NCBI GenBank assembly: GCA_025963955.1
Contig: JAOPZU010000460.1
Span: forward strand, 1-17,875
DNA length: 17,875 bases
DNA from: Solirubrobacterales bacterium
GTDB taxonomy: Bacteria > Actinomycetota > Thermoleophilia > Solirubrobacterales > Solirubrobacteraceae
Reading direction: 5' to 3'
Below the pieces are notes generated by a model. It did not search any database and was not told the origin of the DNA. It saw only the letters and a list, made by a program, of their open reading frames with translations. Of this stretch, positions 1-7,313 are shown in pieces. Numbering within the stretch: position 1 is the first letter of the stretch; every line of letters starts with the position of its first letter. The position numbers and the translations under genes were made by a program.

Positions 1-69
1 GGCGACCCAGCGCCGCAGCGGCACGACGGCCGCCGCCGGGGGCCCGGGTCGCCACGGGTGGTCGCTCAT
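1..69 (-). CDS. 5' end of a gene running off the left edge, product unknown
   Basis: Reading on the minus strand from ATG at 69, the window holds 23 in-frame codons without a stop. They begin MSDHPWRPGP and end LRRWVA, with nearly all third positions G or C. An in-frame ATG at 78 would add three residues; neither start has a well-spaced Shine-Dalgarno sequence. It lies 55 bp downstream of the desaturase stop on the same strand, so it could be co-transcribed with it. The fragment is too short to name a family, and reality as a gene is only moderately supported. Confidence 0.35.
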   Translation of the reverse strand, partial: MSDHPWRPGPPAAAVVPLRRWVA

Positions 70-124
70 CGCTCCCATCGTCGCAGAGCGGGGCCGGCGT
101 CCCGCCGGGACGGCCCCCGGCGCG

Positions 125-1111
125 TCAGCCGGCGACGGCCTTGGCGGCCATCCGCTCCGCACTCGGGCGCTGCACGTCCCACACCAGGCCGGCCTTCTCC
201 AGCGCGCTGATCGTCAGCCCGGAGACGTCGAGCTCCCGGCGCCCGAGGCCGTGGTAGGCCGAGGTCGGAAAGGCGTGGTGGTTGTTGTGCCACGCCTCAC
301 CCATCGAGAGCGGCGCGAGCCACGCGAGGTTGCGCGACTCGTCACCGGTCTGGAAGCGCCGCCGCCCGAAGAAGTGGCACAGCGAGTTGATCGAGTACGT
401 GACGTGGTGCAGCAGGAAGATGCGCACCGCGCCGCCCCAGAGCGTGGCGGCCAGCGCCGCGTCGAGGTCGCCGCCGAGGAGGTAGCCGAGGCCGAACGGG
501 ATCGCCAGCCCGAGCAGCGACCAGAGGATGAAGGTCTTGTCGACGAAGCTGACGACCGGGTCCGCGATCAGGTCGCGGGTGAAGCGCTCGCGCGCGCCGC
601 GCTGGTCGTGGATGAAGAGCCAGCCGACGTGGGCGTGGAACAGGCCCTTCAGGGCGCCCTTGACGCCGTGCCCGTGGTCGACGTGCGGGGAGTGCGGGTC
701 GCCGGGCCGGTCGGTGTAGATGTGGTGCTTGCGGTGGTCGGCGACCCAGTTGATGACCGGCCCCTCGACGGCCATCGTCCCGAGGACGGCGAACAGGCCG
801 CGCAGCGCGGGGGAGGTCTTGAACGCGCGGTGGGTGAGCAGGCGGTGGAAGCCGACGGTCACGCCGAGCGCCGTCGGGACGTACAGCGCCACGAGGATGA
901 TCACCTCGCGCCAGTGCAGGCTGCGGTTCCACGCCTGCGACGCGGCGACGAACAGCAGCGCGAACGGGACGACCGTGATGAGCGCGGTGATCGCGCGGTC
1001 CAGGCCGACCATCTCGGGGTCGCGGATCTCCTCGGGGGAGGGACCGTCGTCGAGCGGGGCGGCGTCGGCGGGGTCGAACGGGGCGGGAGTGGGTGCCGGT
1101 GTCGTGGCCAT
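125..1111 (-). CDS. Acyl-CoA/fatty acid desaturase (membrane di-iron, delta-9 type)
   Basis: Predicted integral membrane desaturase that introduces a cis double bond into a fatty acyl chain, using a di-iron centre and an external electron donor. From ATG 1111 the protein is 328 residues, normal for bacterial stearoyl-CoA desaturase-like proteins without a fused cytochrome b5. All three histidine boxes are visible: HRLLTH at 89-94, HRKHH at 126-130 and HNNHH at 275-279, with an extra conserved-looking His at 246. Hydrophobic stretches near 42-60, 70-88 and 190-235 fit the usual paired transmembrane segments. The first 35 residues are Pro/Ala/Asp-rich and probably disordered. An upstream in-frame ATG at 1150 would add 13 residues; I prefer 1111 because the added segment is Arg-rich and unlike the family, but neither start has a strong ribosome site. 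It is divergent from the RibD_C gene. The family call is firm; chain-position specificity is inferred. Confidence 0.93.
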   Translation of the reverse strand: MATTPAPTPAPFDPADAAPLDDGPSPEEIRDPEMVGLDRAITALITVVPFALLFVAASQAWNRSLHWREVIILVALYVPTALGVTVGFHRLLTHRAFKTSPALRGLFAVLGTMAVEGPVINWVADHRKHHIYTDRPGDPHSPHVDHGHGVKGALKGLFHAHVGWLFIHDQRGARERFTRDLIADPVVSFVDKTFILWSLLGLAIPFGLGYLLGGDLDAALAATLWGGAVRIFLLHHVTYSINSLCHFFGRRRFQTGDESRNLAWLAPLSMGEAWHNNHHAFPTSAYHGLGRRELDVSGLTISALEKAGLVWDVQRPSAERMAAKAVAG

Positions 1112-1243
1112 CGTGCCCTGGAGGATCCCGGATCGCGGGCTCCGCGTCATTCCGGCCTGCCCGTCAGCGGGGTGGGGCTACCCCGAGGGCGCGCGGGCGG
1201 CCGCGGGGGATCCCGCCGCGGCTCCGGCCCCCGTCCAGCCGCG

Positions 1244-1249
1244 TAGCCT
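1244..1249 (+). promoter_or_regulatory. -10 element TAGCCT, likely leaderless start of the RibD_C gene
   Basis: TAGCCT ends 7 nt before ATG 1257, so transcription would begin at or next to the start codon. No convincing -35 is seen in the GC-rich upstream DNA, and no well-spaced ribosome site is present. Confidence 0.5.
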
Positions 1250-1256
1250 CAGGACC

Positions 1257-1997
1257 ATGCCCGACGAAGCGCCCGACACCGATTACATCGCCTGGGCCCG
1301 CGCCCGCACGGCCGCGATGCTCGCCGCCGGCCCGGTCGCGCGGCTGGTCGGCGTCATGGTCAGCTCGGTCGACGCCCGCGCGGCGCTCGAGGGCAAGAGC
1401 GGCGGACTCAGCTCGGCGCCCGACCGGGCCCTGCTCAAGGCGTGGCGGGCGGCCGCCGACGCCGTCCTGGTCGGCGCGCGGACGCTGGAGACCGAGAAGT
1501 ACGGCTCGCTCGTGCCGGACGCCGACCGGGACCGGCGCCTGGCCGAGGGCCGGACCGGGTGGCCGCGGCTCATCACCATCTCGCGGCGCGCCGACCTCGA
1601 CCTCGAGCAGGTGCTCGCGACGGACCCGGACCTGCCGCTGACGGTCTACACGGCGGCGCCCGCGTCCGAGCACCCGGCCCACCGCGGCAGCGACGTGGCG
1701 TTCGTCGTCCTGGACGACGTCGGTCCTGCGGCCGTCACCGCCGACGCCCGTCGCCGCTTCGGCTACGCCGTCCTCGGCTGCGAGGGCGGGCCCCACCTGC
1801 TGGCCGCCGCGCTGGCCGACGGGAGCCTCACCGACCTCAGCCTGACCCTTGCACCGACCGTGGTGGGGACGGGCGCCCCGCTACTGCCGGACGGCGAGGT
1901 CCACGCGCCCGTCGCGCTCCGCCTGCTGGCCGCCGAGGCGCACGCGGGCAGCGTCTTCGTCCACTACGCCGTCGACGGTTCGCGGCGCGACGGGTAG
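1257..1997 (+). CDS. Pyrimidine reductase / RibD C-terminal domain protein
   Basis: A 246-residue protein of the RibD_C (dihydrofolate-reductase-like) family, which includes the NADPH-dependent 5-amino-6-ribosylamino-uracil reductase of riboflavin synthesis. Features typical of the family are visible: the early beta strand with VSSVDAR (about 37-43, the place of the S-x-DG motif), AADAVLVGARTLETEKYG (about 66-83), the GCEGGPHLL turn late in the protein, and the LAPTVVGTGAPLL segment near the C-terminus. The deaminase half of RibD is absent, so this is a single-domain reductase. No riboflavin genes are adjacent, and many actinobacterial single-domain members are not proven riboflavin enzymes, so the substrate is uncertain. 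ATG 1257 is chosen because a -10 hexamer sits just upstream. The stop codon TAG doubles as the start of the next gene's -10 element. Confidence 0.85.
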   Translation: MPDEAPDTDYIAWARARTAAMLAAGPVARLVGVMVSSVDARAALEGKSGGLSSAPDRALLKAWRAAADAVLVGARTLETEKYGSLVPDADRDRRLAEGRTGWPRLITISRRADLDLEQVLATDPDLPLTVYTAAPASEHPAHRGSDVAFVVLDDVGPAAVTADARRRFGYAVLGCEGGPHLLAAALADGSLTDLSLTLAPTVVGTGAPLLPDGEVHAPVALRLLAAEAHAGSVFVHYAVDGSRRDG

Positions 1998-2000
1998 CGT
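1972..2000 (+). promoter_or_regulatory. Promoter TCGACG-17-TAGCGT for the CoA-transferase gene
   Basis: TCGACG (1972-1977), a 17-bp spacer and TAGCGT (1995-2000) make the best -35/-10 pair in the window. The -10 ends 8 nt before GTG 2009. The hexamer begins with the TAG stop of the upstream gene and the -35 lies inside its coding sequence. Confidence 0.5.
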
Positions 2001-2008
2001 CACGGGCC

Positions 2009-3334
2009 GTGACCGAGCATCTCAGCGCGGACCAGGCCGCGGAGCGCATCCACGCCACCGACACGCTCGGCCTCCCGCTCGGCCCCGGTCAGCCGCCGGC
2101 CTTCCTGAAGGCGCTCGGCGAGCGCACGGACTGGGTCGACCTGCGGGTCACGGGTGCGCTGCTGCTCGTGGGGACCGACCTGTTCGGGCATCCCGGCGTC
2201 CACTACCTGTCCGGCTTCTTCGGCCCGATCGAGCGCTACCTGCGCGACAGCGGCGCCAACATCTCGTTCGCCCCGGCGGACTTCCGGCGCTTCGCGCCGC
2301 TGCTGAAGCTCGCCCGCCAGCGGGTGATGACGAGCGCCGCCGCGCCGCCGGACGCGGACGGCTTCTGCAGCCTGTCCCTCCACGCCGGAGGGACGATCGC
2401 GGAGCTGCGGGCGGCCGGCGCGGACCCCGAGCGCGTCCTGGTGGTCGAGGTGTCCGAGCGCTTCCCGCGCACCTTCGGCCTGGGAACGGAGCACCGCCAC
2501 GCGCTGCACGTCGACGAGATCGACATCCTCGTCCGCTCGGAGGGCGCACCGCTCGCGCTCCCGGAGTCCGTGGCCGGCGGGACGGACGAGGCCATCGCCG
2601 GCCACGCGCGCCGCTTCGTCGCGGACGGCGCGACCCTGCAGACCGGGATCGGGTCGATCCCGTCCGCCATCGCCGCGCGCCTGGCCGCCGACGCGGGCGG
2701 CGACTACGGCGTCCACTCGGAGATGTTCACGGACGGCCTGATGCAGCTGCACCAGGCCGGCAAGGTCACCAACGCCCGCAAGGGGATCTACGACGGCGTG
2801 TCCGTGGCGACGTTCGCGGCCGGCTCGGAGGCGCTCTACACGTGGCTCCACGAGAACGAGGAGGTCGCCTTCCTCCCGGTGGAGCTCGTCAACTCGCCGG
2901 AGCTCATCGCCCGCAACCAGGGCATGGTCACGATCAACGGCGCCCTCGCGGTCGACATCCACGGGCAGGTCGTCGCGGACACGATCCACGGCACGCAGTA
3001 CTCGGGCATCGGCGGGGCGGAGGACTTCATCGCGGGTCCGGGCATGAGCACCGAGCAGCGCGCGCTCCTGTGCCTCCCGTCCACCGCGACGGTCGGCGGG
3101 GAGCGGACCTCGCGGATCCTCCCGTGGCTTCCGGAGGGCAGCGTCGTCACCACGCCCCGCCACCAGGTCGACGTCATCGTCACCGAGTACGGCGCCGCCG
3201 AGCTCGAGGGCCTCACGGTGCACCAGCGCGGCGAGGCCCTGGCCGCCATCGCCCACCCCGACTTCCGCGACGGGCTGCTCGAGGCCGCCGCGCGCGCCTC
3301 CAAGGGCCACTCGCCGGTGCCCCGCTCCGGATGA
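2009..3334 (+). CDS. Acetyl-CoA hydrolase/CoA-transferase (4-hydroxybutyrate CoA-transferase-like)
   Basis: A 441-residue cytoplasmic enzyme of the family that includes acetyl-CoA hydrolase, succinyl-CoA:acetate and 4-hydroxybutyrate CoA-transferases. These move CoA between acyl-CoA and a carboxylate through a glutamyl-CoA thioester. The N-terminal domain spans about 1-190 and the C-terminal domain about 200-435. The nucleophilic Glu is probably E238 in the GVHSEMFTDGLM segment. The later HGTQYSGIGGAEDF motif (about residues 329-342) is the glycine-rich CoA-site region. GTG 2009 fits both the promoter spacing and the usual N-terminus. It starts 11 bp after the reductase stop. Its TGA (3332-3334) overlaps an ATG at 3331 in the frame of the next gene, but I do not favour that as the start. 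Acyl specificity cannot be read from sequence alone. Confidence 0.9.
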   Translation: MTEHLSADQAAERIHATDTLGLPLGPGQPPAFLKALGERTDWVDLRVTGALLLVGTDLFGHPGVHYLSGFFGPIERYLRDSGANISFAPADFRRFAPLLKLARQRVMTSAAAPPDADGFCSLSLHAGGTIAELRAAGADPERVLVVEVSERFPRTFGLGTEHRHALHVDEIDILVRSEGAPLALPESVAGGTDEAIAGHARRFVADGATLQTGIGSIPSAIAARLAADAGGDYGVHSEMFTDGLMQLHQAGKVTNARKGIYDGVSVATFAAGSEALYTWLHENEEVAFLPVELVNSPELIARNQGMVTINGALAVDIHGQVVADTIHGTQYSGIGGAEDFIAGPGMSTEQRALLCLPSTATVGGERTSRILPWLPEGSVVTTPRHQVDVIVTEYGAAELEGLTVHQRGEALAAIAHPDFRDGLLEAAARASKGHSPVPRSG

Positions 3335-3425
3335 CGGAGCCGGCGGCCACGCCGTCGCGGACGGGCATGGGGGGCACGGGGCGGCCGGCGGGGACTCCTC
3401 GATGCTCGGGCCCCGTCCGGCCCGG

Positions 3426-3431
3426 TACGGT
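3426..3431 (+). promoter_or_regulatory. -10 element TACGGT, likely leaderless start of the M29 peptidase gene
   Basis: TACGGT ends 7 nt before GTG 3439 in the 104-bp gap after the CoA-transferase gene. Its position supports GTG 3439 over the in-frame ATG 3331. No clear -35. Confidence 0.45.
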
Positions 3432-3438
3432 CCGCGTC

Positions 3439-4647
3439 GTGAGTCCCTTCGACGACCCCGCCACGCTCGAGCGCTTCGCCGATCTCGTGGTCGCCTTCGC
3501 CGTCAACCTGCAGCGCGACCAGGTGCTCGCGATCGGGTCGGAGATCGGCAAGGAGGACTTCACCCGGGCCCTGGCGGCGAGCGGCTACCGGCACGGCGCG
3601 CGCTTCGTCGACGTCGCCTACTTCGACCTGCACGTCAAGCGGGCGCGGATCGAGCACGCCCGCGAGGAGACCCTGTCGTTCGTCCCCTCCTGGTACGGCG
3701 AGCGCGTCCTCGAGCTCGGCCGCCAGCGCTGCGCGCGGATCGGTCTGACCGGCCCGGCCCATCCCGGCCTGATGGAGGGCCTGGACCAGAAGCGCCTCAG
3801 CCGGGACCAGCTGCCGGCCCTGAAGGAGGGCGGGCAGGTCGTCAACGACCGTACGACGAACTGGACCGCGGTGCCGTGCCCGACGCGGGCGTGGGCGCAG
3901 CTCGTGCACCCGGACCTGGATCCGGACGCGGCGTGGCGGAAGCTCGGCGAGCAGATCCTCCACATCATCCGGCTGGACGAGGCGGACCCCATCGCCGCCT
4001 GGAAGGAACGGCAGGCCACGCTGATCGGCGCCGCCGCGCGCCTGACGGAGCGCCGCTTCGACGCCCTCCACTTCCGCGGCGAGGGGACGAACCTGCGCAT
4101 CGGCCTGCTGCCGAGCTCGCACTGGATGGCGGCGACGTTCGAGACGGCGGAGGGGATCGTGCACATGCCGAACCTCCCGTCGGAGGAGGTCTTCACCGCG
4201 CCCGACCCCGAGCGGGTGGAGGGCGTCGTGCGCTCGACGAAGCCCCTCGTCGTGGGCGGGTCGATCGTCCGCGGGCTGGAGGTCGAGTTCCGCGGCGGGC
4301 GGGCGGTACGCATCGACGCCGACGAGAACGCGGACGTCGTGCGCGGGTACGCCGAACGCGACAGCGGCTCCGCCCGGCTGGGGGAGGTCGCGCTCGTCGA
4401 CAGCGACGGTCGCATCGGCGCGCTCGACACGGTCTTCTTCGACACGCTGCTGGACGAGAACGCCGCGAGCCACGTGGCGCTCGGCGAGGCCTACAGCTTC
4501 ACCGCCGGCGACGAGGACCAGGGCCGCCTGAACCGCTCGATCATCCACGTGGACTTCATGATCGGCGGGCCCGGCGTCGACGTCGACGGCGTCACCACCG
4601 GTGGCGAGACCGTCCCCGTGCTCCACGACGGTGCCTGGCACGTCTGA
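3439..4647 (+). CDS. M29 family aminopeptidase (thermophilic metalloprotease family)
   Basis: A 402-residue cytoplasmic metal-dependent aminopeptidase of family M29 (AmpS/AmpT/PepS type), about the usual length. It removes N-terminal residues from peptides using two metal ions. Candidate metal ligands occur in the family order: E250 (NLPSEEVF), E316 (GEVALVD), H345 (SHVALG), Y352 (GEAY), then H370 and D372 in HVDFMIG. The N-terminus, LERFADLVVAFAVNLQ, matches where the family normally begins and supports GTG 3439. Using ATG 3331 would add 36 low-complexity residues. The last 17 bp overlap the start of the patatin gene, which suggests co-translation. No secretion signal is seen. Confidence 0.92.
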   Translation: MSPFDDPATLERFADLVVAFAVNLQRDQVLAIGSEIGKEDFTRALAASGYRHGARFVDVAYFDLHVKRARIEHAREETLSFVPSWYGERVLELGRQRCARIGLTGPAHPGLMEGLDQKRLSRDQLPALKEGGQVVNDRTTNWTAVPCPTRAWAQLVHPDLDPDAAWRKLGEQILHIIRLDEADPIAAWKERQATLIGAAARLTERRFDALHFRGEGTNLRIGLLPSSHWMAATFETAEGIVHMPNLPSEEVFTAPDPERVEGVVRSTKPLVVGGSIVRGLEVEFRGGRAVRIDADENADVVRGYAERDSGSARLGEVALVDSDGRIGALDTVFFDTLLDENAASHVALGEAYSFTAGDEDQGRLNRSIIHVDFMIGGPGVDVDGVTTGGETVPVLHDGAWHV

Positions 4648-5650
4648 AGCGGCGAAGCCCCTGCGGGTCGCGCTCGCGCTGGGGAGCGGCGGGGCCCGCG
4701 GCTACGCGCATCTCGGCGCGCTGCAGGTCCTGCGGGAGCGCGGGTTCGAGATCGCGAGCATCGCCGGGTCGTCGATGGGCGCGCTGGTCGGCGGGCTGTA
4801 CGCGGCGGGCCGCGCCGACGCCTTCACCGAGTGGGCGCTGAGCCTCGGGCAGGTCGACGTCCTGCGGCTGCTGGACCTGTCGTTCTCCGGCCCGGGCGCG
4901 ATCCGCGCCGAGAAGGTCTTCGCCCGCGTGAGCGACCTGCTGGACGGGGTCCGGATCGAGGAGCTGCCCGTGCCTTTCACCGCGGTCGCGACGGACCTCG
5001 TCGGTCGCCGCGAGGTGTGGTTCCAGCACGGTCCGCTCGACGTGGCGATCCGCGCGTCGATCGCCCTGCCGGGCATCTTCACGCCGGTGATGCTGAACGG
5101 GCGCCTGCTCGTGGACGGTGGCCTGATGGACCCGATCCCGATCGCGCCGACTGCGGCCGTCGACGCGGACCTGACGATCGCCGTGTCCCTGTCGGGCAAC
5201 CCGCACGAGCCCGTCGGTCGCGCGGCGACGGCCGAGAGCGCCGACCCGCGGCCGGTCGAGGAGTGGCGCGAGCGCTTCCGCCGCGGCGCGGCGCGCATCC
5301 GCGACGGGGACTTCGACCTGGCCCGCATCGCGTCGCTCGGCGGCGTGGTGGGGGAGGGTGAGCCCGGCGACCGTCCCCCGCTGCCGGCGCCCGCGGCCGA
5401 GGCGGTCTTCGAGGCGCTGCCCGCCGGCCTGTCGAAGGTCGACGTGATGCAGCAGTCGCTGGAGGCGATGCAGGGGATGATCACCCGCTACCGCCTGGCC
5501 GGGTTCCCGCCCGACGTGCTGGTGAGCGTGCCGCGCGACGCGGCGCGCACCCTCGACTTCCACCGGGCCGCCGACATGATCGCCCTCGGCCGCGAGCGCA
5601 CCGCCGCGGCGCTCGACCGGGCCGAGGTGGTCGCGCACCGGTCCCGGTGA
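4631..5650 (+). CDS. Patatin-like phospholipase
   Basis: A 339-residue patatin-family serine hydrolase (NTE/RssA-like), expected to hydrolyse phospholipid or other acyl esters with a Ser-Asp dyad. The oxyanion glycine loop GSGGARG is at residues 18-24, the nucleophile elbow GSSMG at 46-50 puts the catalytic Ser at 48, and the dyad Asp is D162 in VDGG. There is no signal peptide or obvious membrane segment. The C-terminal 110 residues are helical and less conserved. GTG 4631 gives the standard family N-terminus (LRVALALGSGG); GTG 4601 would add 10 residues. The gene overlaps the M29 gene by 17 bp and has no -10 hexamer of its own, so it is probably translated from the same mRNA. Substrate unknown. 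Confidence 0.9.
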   Translation: MPGTSEAAKPLRVALALGSGGARGYAHLGALQVLRERGFEIASIAGSSMGALVGGLYAAGRADAFTEWALSLGQVDVLRLLDLSFSGPGAIRAEKVFARVSDLLDGVRIEELPVPFTAVATDLVGRREVWFQHGPLDVAIRASIALPGIFTPVMLNGRLLVDGGLMDPIPIAPTAAVDADLTIAVSLSGNPHEPVGRAATAESADPRPVEEWRERFRRGAARIRDGDFDLARIASLGGVVGEGEPGDRPPLPAPAAEAVFEALPAGLSKVDVMQQSLEAMQGMITRYRLAGFPPDVLVSVPRDAARTLDFHRAADMIALGRERTAAALDRAEVVAHRSR

Positions 5651-5681
5651 GCGCGGCCGCGACGGTGCGGCTCAGCCGCGC
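5651..5681 (+). terminator. Possible hairpin terminator after the patatin gene
   Basis: GCGCGGC (5651-5657) can pair with GCCGCGC (5675-5681), and an alternative GCGGC-TCA-GCCGC hairpin lies within it (5667-5679). It directly follows the stop. There is no U-tract, so this is only a candidate of the GC-only kind. Confidence 0.3.
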
Positions 5682-5688
5682 ACGCGGG

Positions 5689-5718
5689 CCGACAGCCCCG
5701 CGCCCGGGCCGGTACCCT
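5689..5718 (+). promoter_or_regulatory. Promoter for tRNA-Ser
   Basis: CCGACA (5689-5694), an 18-bp spacer and TACCCT (5713-5718) form a sigma-70-like promoter. The mature tRNA starts 26 bp after the -10 element, leaving a short 5' leader for RNase P. Confidence 0.5.
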
Positions 5719-5743
5719 GCGTAGCCCGCCTCGCGCGGGGCCC

Positions 5744-5832
<89 letters not shown>

Positions 5833-5835
5833 GCA

Positions 5836-5863
5836 CGAAAGCCTCGCGTCCGCGGGGCTTTCG
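5836..5863 (+). terminator. Hairpin terminator after tRNA-Ser
   Basis: CGAAAGCC (5836-5843) pairs with GGCTTTCG (5856-5863), and the stem continues through a T-G pair and CGCG/CGCG to a 2-nt loop. A partly T-rich tail follows (TCGTTCT). It starts 6 nt after the tRNA. Confidence 0.75.
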
Positions 5864-5957
5864 TCGTTCTGGCCCGCGGGCACGCCGTCACCGGGACGGC
5901 GCGTTGGCAGACACCCCGCTGCGGGGCCACCGACCGCGCCGACAACACGCGTCCTTC

Positions 5958-5977
5958 TTGACAAGAAAACTTGTCGG
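5958..5977 (+). promoter_or_regulatory. Palindromic operator overlapping a TTGACA -35 box
   Basis: GACAAG (5960-5965) and CTTGTC (5970-5975) are perfect inverted arms around AAAA. The stretch begins with a perfect TTGACA (5958-5963), the canonical -35. It is an AT-rich island in very GC-rich DNA, 16 nt upstream of the ribosome site of an ArsR-type regulator. It is therefore a strong candidate for that regulator's own operator. The matching -10 is not obvious. Confidence 0.6.
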
Positions 5978-5978
5978 T

Positions 5979-5985
5979 GAGAGGG
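5979..5985 (+). promoter_or_regulatory. Ribosome binding site of the ArsR-type gene
   Basis: GAGAGGG lies 7 nt before GTG 5993. It is one of the few clear Shine-Dalgarno sequences in the window and fixes this start. It also implies a leadered mRNA, unlike most neighbours. Confidence 0.6.
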
Positions 5986-5992
5986 TCGACCC

Positions 5993-6595
5993 GTGCACGA
6001 CGTCGCCGTCATCGAGGACCCCGCCGTCGCCGAGGCGTCGCTCGACCCGATCCGCGCCCGGCTGCTCGCAGCGCTCGGCGAGCCCGGCTCGGCGACGACG
6101 CTGGCCGGTCGGGTCGGCCTGACCCGGCAGAAGGTCAACTACCACCTGCGCGCGCTGGAGCGGCACGGACTCGTCGAGCTCGTGGAGGAGCGCCGCAAGG
6201 GCAACTGCACCGAGCGCGTCCTGCAGGCGACTGCTGCGTCCTACGTCATCTCGCCGTCCGCGCTGCCGGCCGTCGCCCCCGATCCCACCCGCGGGGTCGA
6301 CCAGCGCTCGGCGCGCTGGCTGCTCGCGGTGGCCGGACGACTCGTCCGCGAGGTCGGCGAGCTCATCACGGGGGCCGGGACGGAGGGCAAGGTCCTGGCC
6401 ACCCTCGGCATCGACAGCGAGATCCGCTTCGCGTCCGCCCGGGACCGCGCCGCGTTCGCCCTCGAGCTGTCCGCCGCCGTGAACGGGCTCGTCGCGAAGT
6501 ACCACGACGAGCAGGCCCCCGGCGGTCGTCCGCACCGCTTCGTGCTCGCCCTGCATCCCAAGATCACCACCACCACCGAGGAGCCCCCCGCATGA
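5993..6595 (+). CDS. ArsR-type winged-helix transcriptional regulator
   Basis: A 200-residue predicted DNA-binding regulator. Residues about 16-80 form a winged helix-turn-helix: LDPIRARLLAALGEPGSAT, then TLAGRVGLTRQKVNYHLRALERHGLVEL, with a basic wing (EERRKGNCTE). The pattern is the ArsR-like HTH_20 kind found in regulators paired with SRPBCC proteins. The remaining 120 residues lack Cys/His metal-site motifs and probably serve dimerisation or ligand sensing. GTG 5993 is set by the ribosome site. Its stop overlaps the next gene's start in an ATGA arrangement (6592-6595), so the two are translationally coupled. The upstream palindrome suggests autoregulation. The ligand is unknown. Confidence 0.85.
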   Translation: MHDVAVIEDPAVAEASLDPIRARLLAALGEPGSATTLAGRVGLTRQKVNYHLRALERHGLVELVEERRKGNCTERVLQATAASYVISPSALPAVAPDPTRGVDQRSARWLLAVAGRLVREVGELITGAGTEGKVLATLGIDSEIRFASARDRAAFALELSAAVNGLVAKYHDEQAPGGRPHRFVLALHPKITTTTEEPPA

Positions 6596-7308
6596 GCCGT
6601 CCCTTCGAGGTCACCCGAGAGGTCGACCTGCCCGCCGCCCCCGACGACGTCTGGACGGCCATCACGAGCGAGACCGCCGCCTGGCAGTTCCCGGTCGGCC
6701 CGCCGCTGACCGGCGCGGGCGGCCCCGTCCAGACCTTCGAGCCACCCCACCGCCTCGTCGTGCGAATGGAGTCGCCCGACGGCACCTTCAACGCGCTCGA
6801 CTTCACGGTCGAGGCCCGCGACGGAGGCACCGCGCACCTGCGCTACGTCCACAGCGGCATCCTCGCCGAGGAGTGGGCCGACCAGTACGACGCCATCGGC
6901 CCCCACACGGACTTCTACCTGCACACCCTGGGCGAGTACCTGGAGCACTTCCGGGGCCGGCCGGTGACCTACGTGGGGCAGCCGTCGTCCGGCATCGAGG
7001 GCCCGGCGGCCGCCGGGGAGGCCGACGCCATGGACACCCTCCGCGCCGCCCTGGGCCTCGGGGCCGACGCGACGGCCGGGGACCCGGTCCACGCCCGGCT
7101 CGGCGAGAGTGGCCCGCTCGACGGCGTCCTGGATCACGCCTCGGACGCGTTCCTCGGGGTGCGGACGGACGACGGCCTCTACCGCTTCTTCGGTCGCAAC
7201 CACTTCGGCGGGGTCGTCGGCATGAGCGCCCACCTGTTCACGCCGAGCGTGGACGCCACCACCCGCGAGGCACAGCTGCAGGCGTGGCTGGACGGGGTCT
7301 TCGCCTGA
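6592..7308 (+). CDS. SRPBCC (AHSA1-like) domain protein with C-terminal extension
   Basis: A 238-residue cytoplasmic protein. Residues about 4-125 match the START/Bet v1-like SRPBCC fold of the AHSA1 family: FEVTREVDLPAAPDDVWTAITSE at the N-terminus, TFEPPHRLVVRME in the middle, and FYLHTLGEYLEHFRGRP as the long C-terminal helix. These domains bind hydrophobic ligands in a deep cavity. Residues about 150-238 are an extra region ending VGMSAHLFTPSVDATTREAQLQAWLDGVFA, which I do not recognise. Coupled by ATGA overlap to the ArsR-type regulator, it is probably the regulator's main target and may act in the same stress or detoxification response. No enzyme activity can be assigned. Confidence 0.82.
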   Translation: MSRPFEVTREVDLPAAPDDVWTAITSETAAWQFPVGPPLTGAGGPVQTFEPPHRLVVRMESPDGTFNALDFTVEARDGGTAHLRYVHSGILAEEWADQYDAIGPHTDFYLHTLGEYLEHFRGRPVTYVGQPSSGIEGPAAAGEADAMDTLRAALGLGADATAGDPVHARLGESGPLDGVLDHASDAFLGVRTDDGLYRFFGRNHFGGVVGMSAHLFTPSVDATTREAQLQAWLDGVFA

Positions 7309-7313
7309 AGCCG

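Noticed and set aside
251..1246. Long plus-strand open frame opposite the desaturase gene
   Set aside because: It encodes a Val/Arg/Asp/Glu-rich low-complexity translation typical of the antisense frame of a GC-rich gene. The opposite strand carries all desaturase histidine boxes.
1849..3438. Plus-strand frame extending upstream of the M29 gene
   Set aside because: The part before 3439 is an Arg/Pro/Gly-rich translation inside the CoA-transferase gene. The M29 family begins at about 3439 and a -10 hexamer marks that start.
2836..4641. Minus-strand open frame of 601 codons across the CoA-transferase and M29 genes
   Set aside because: It spans two well-supported genes and has Arg/Val/Asp-rich shadow composition with no domain pattern. 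High GC removes stop codons from the complementary frame.
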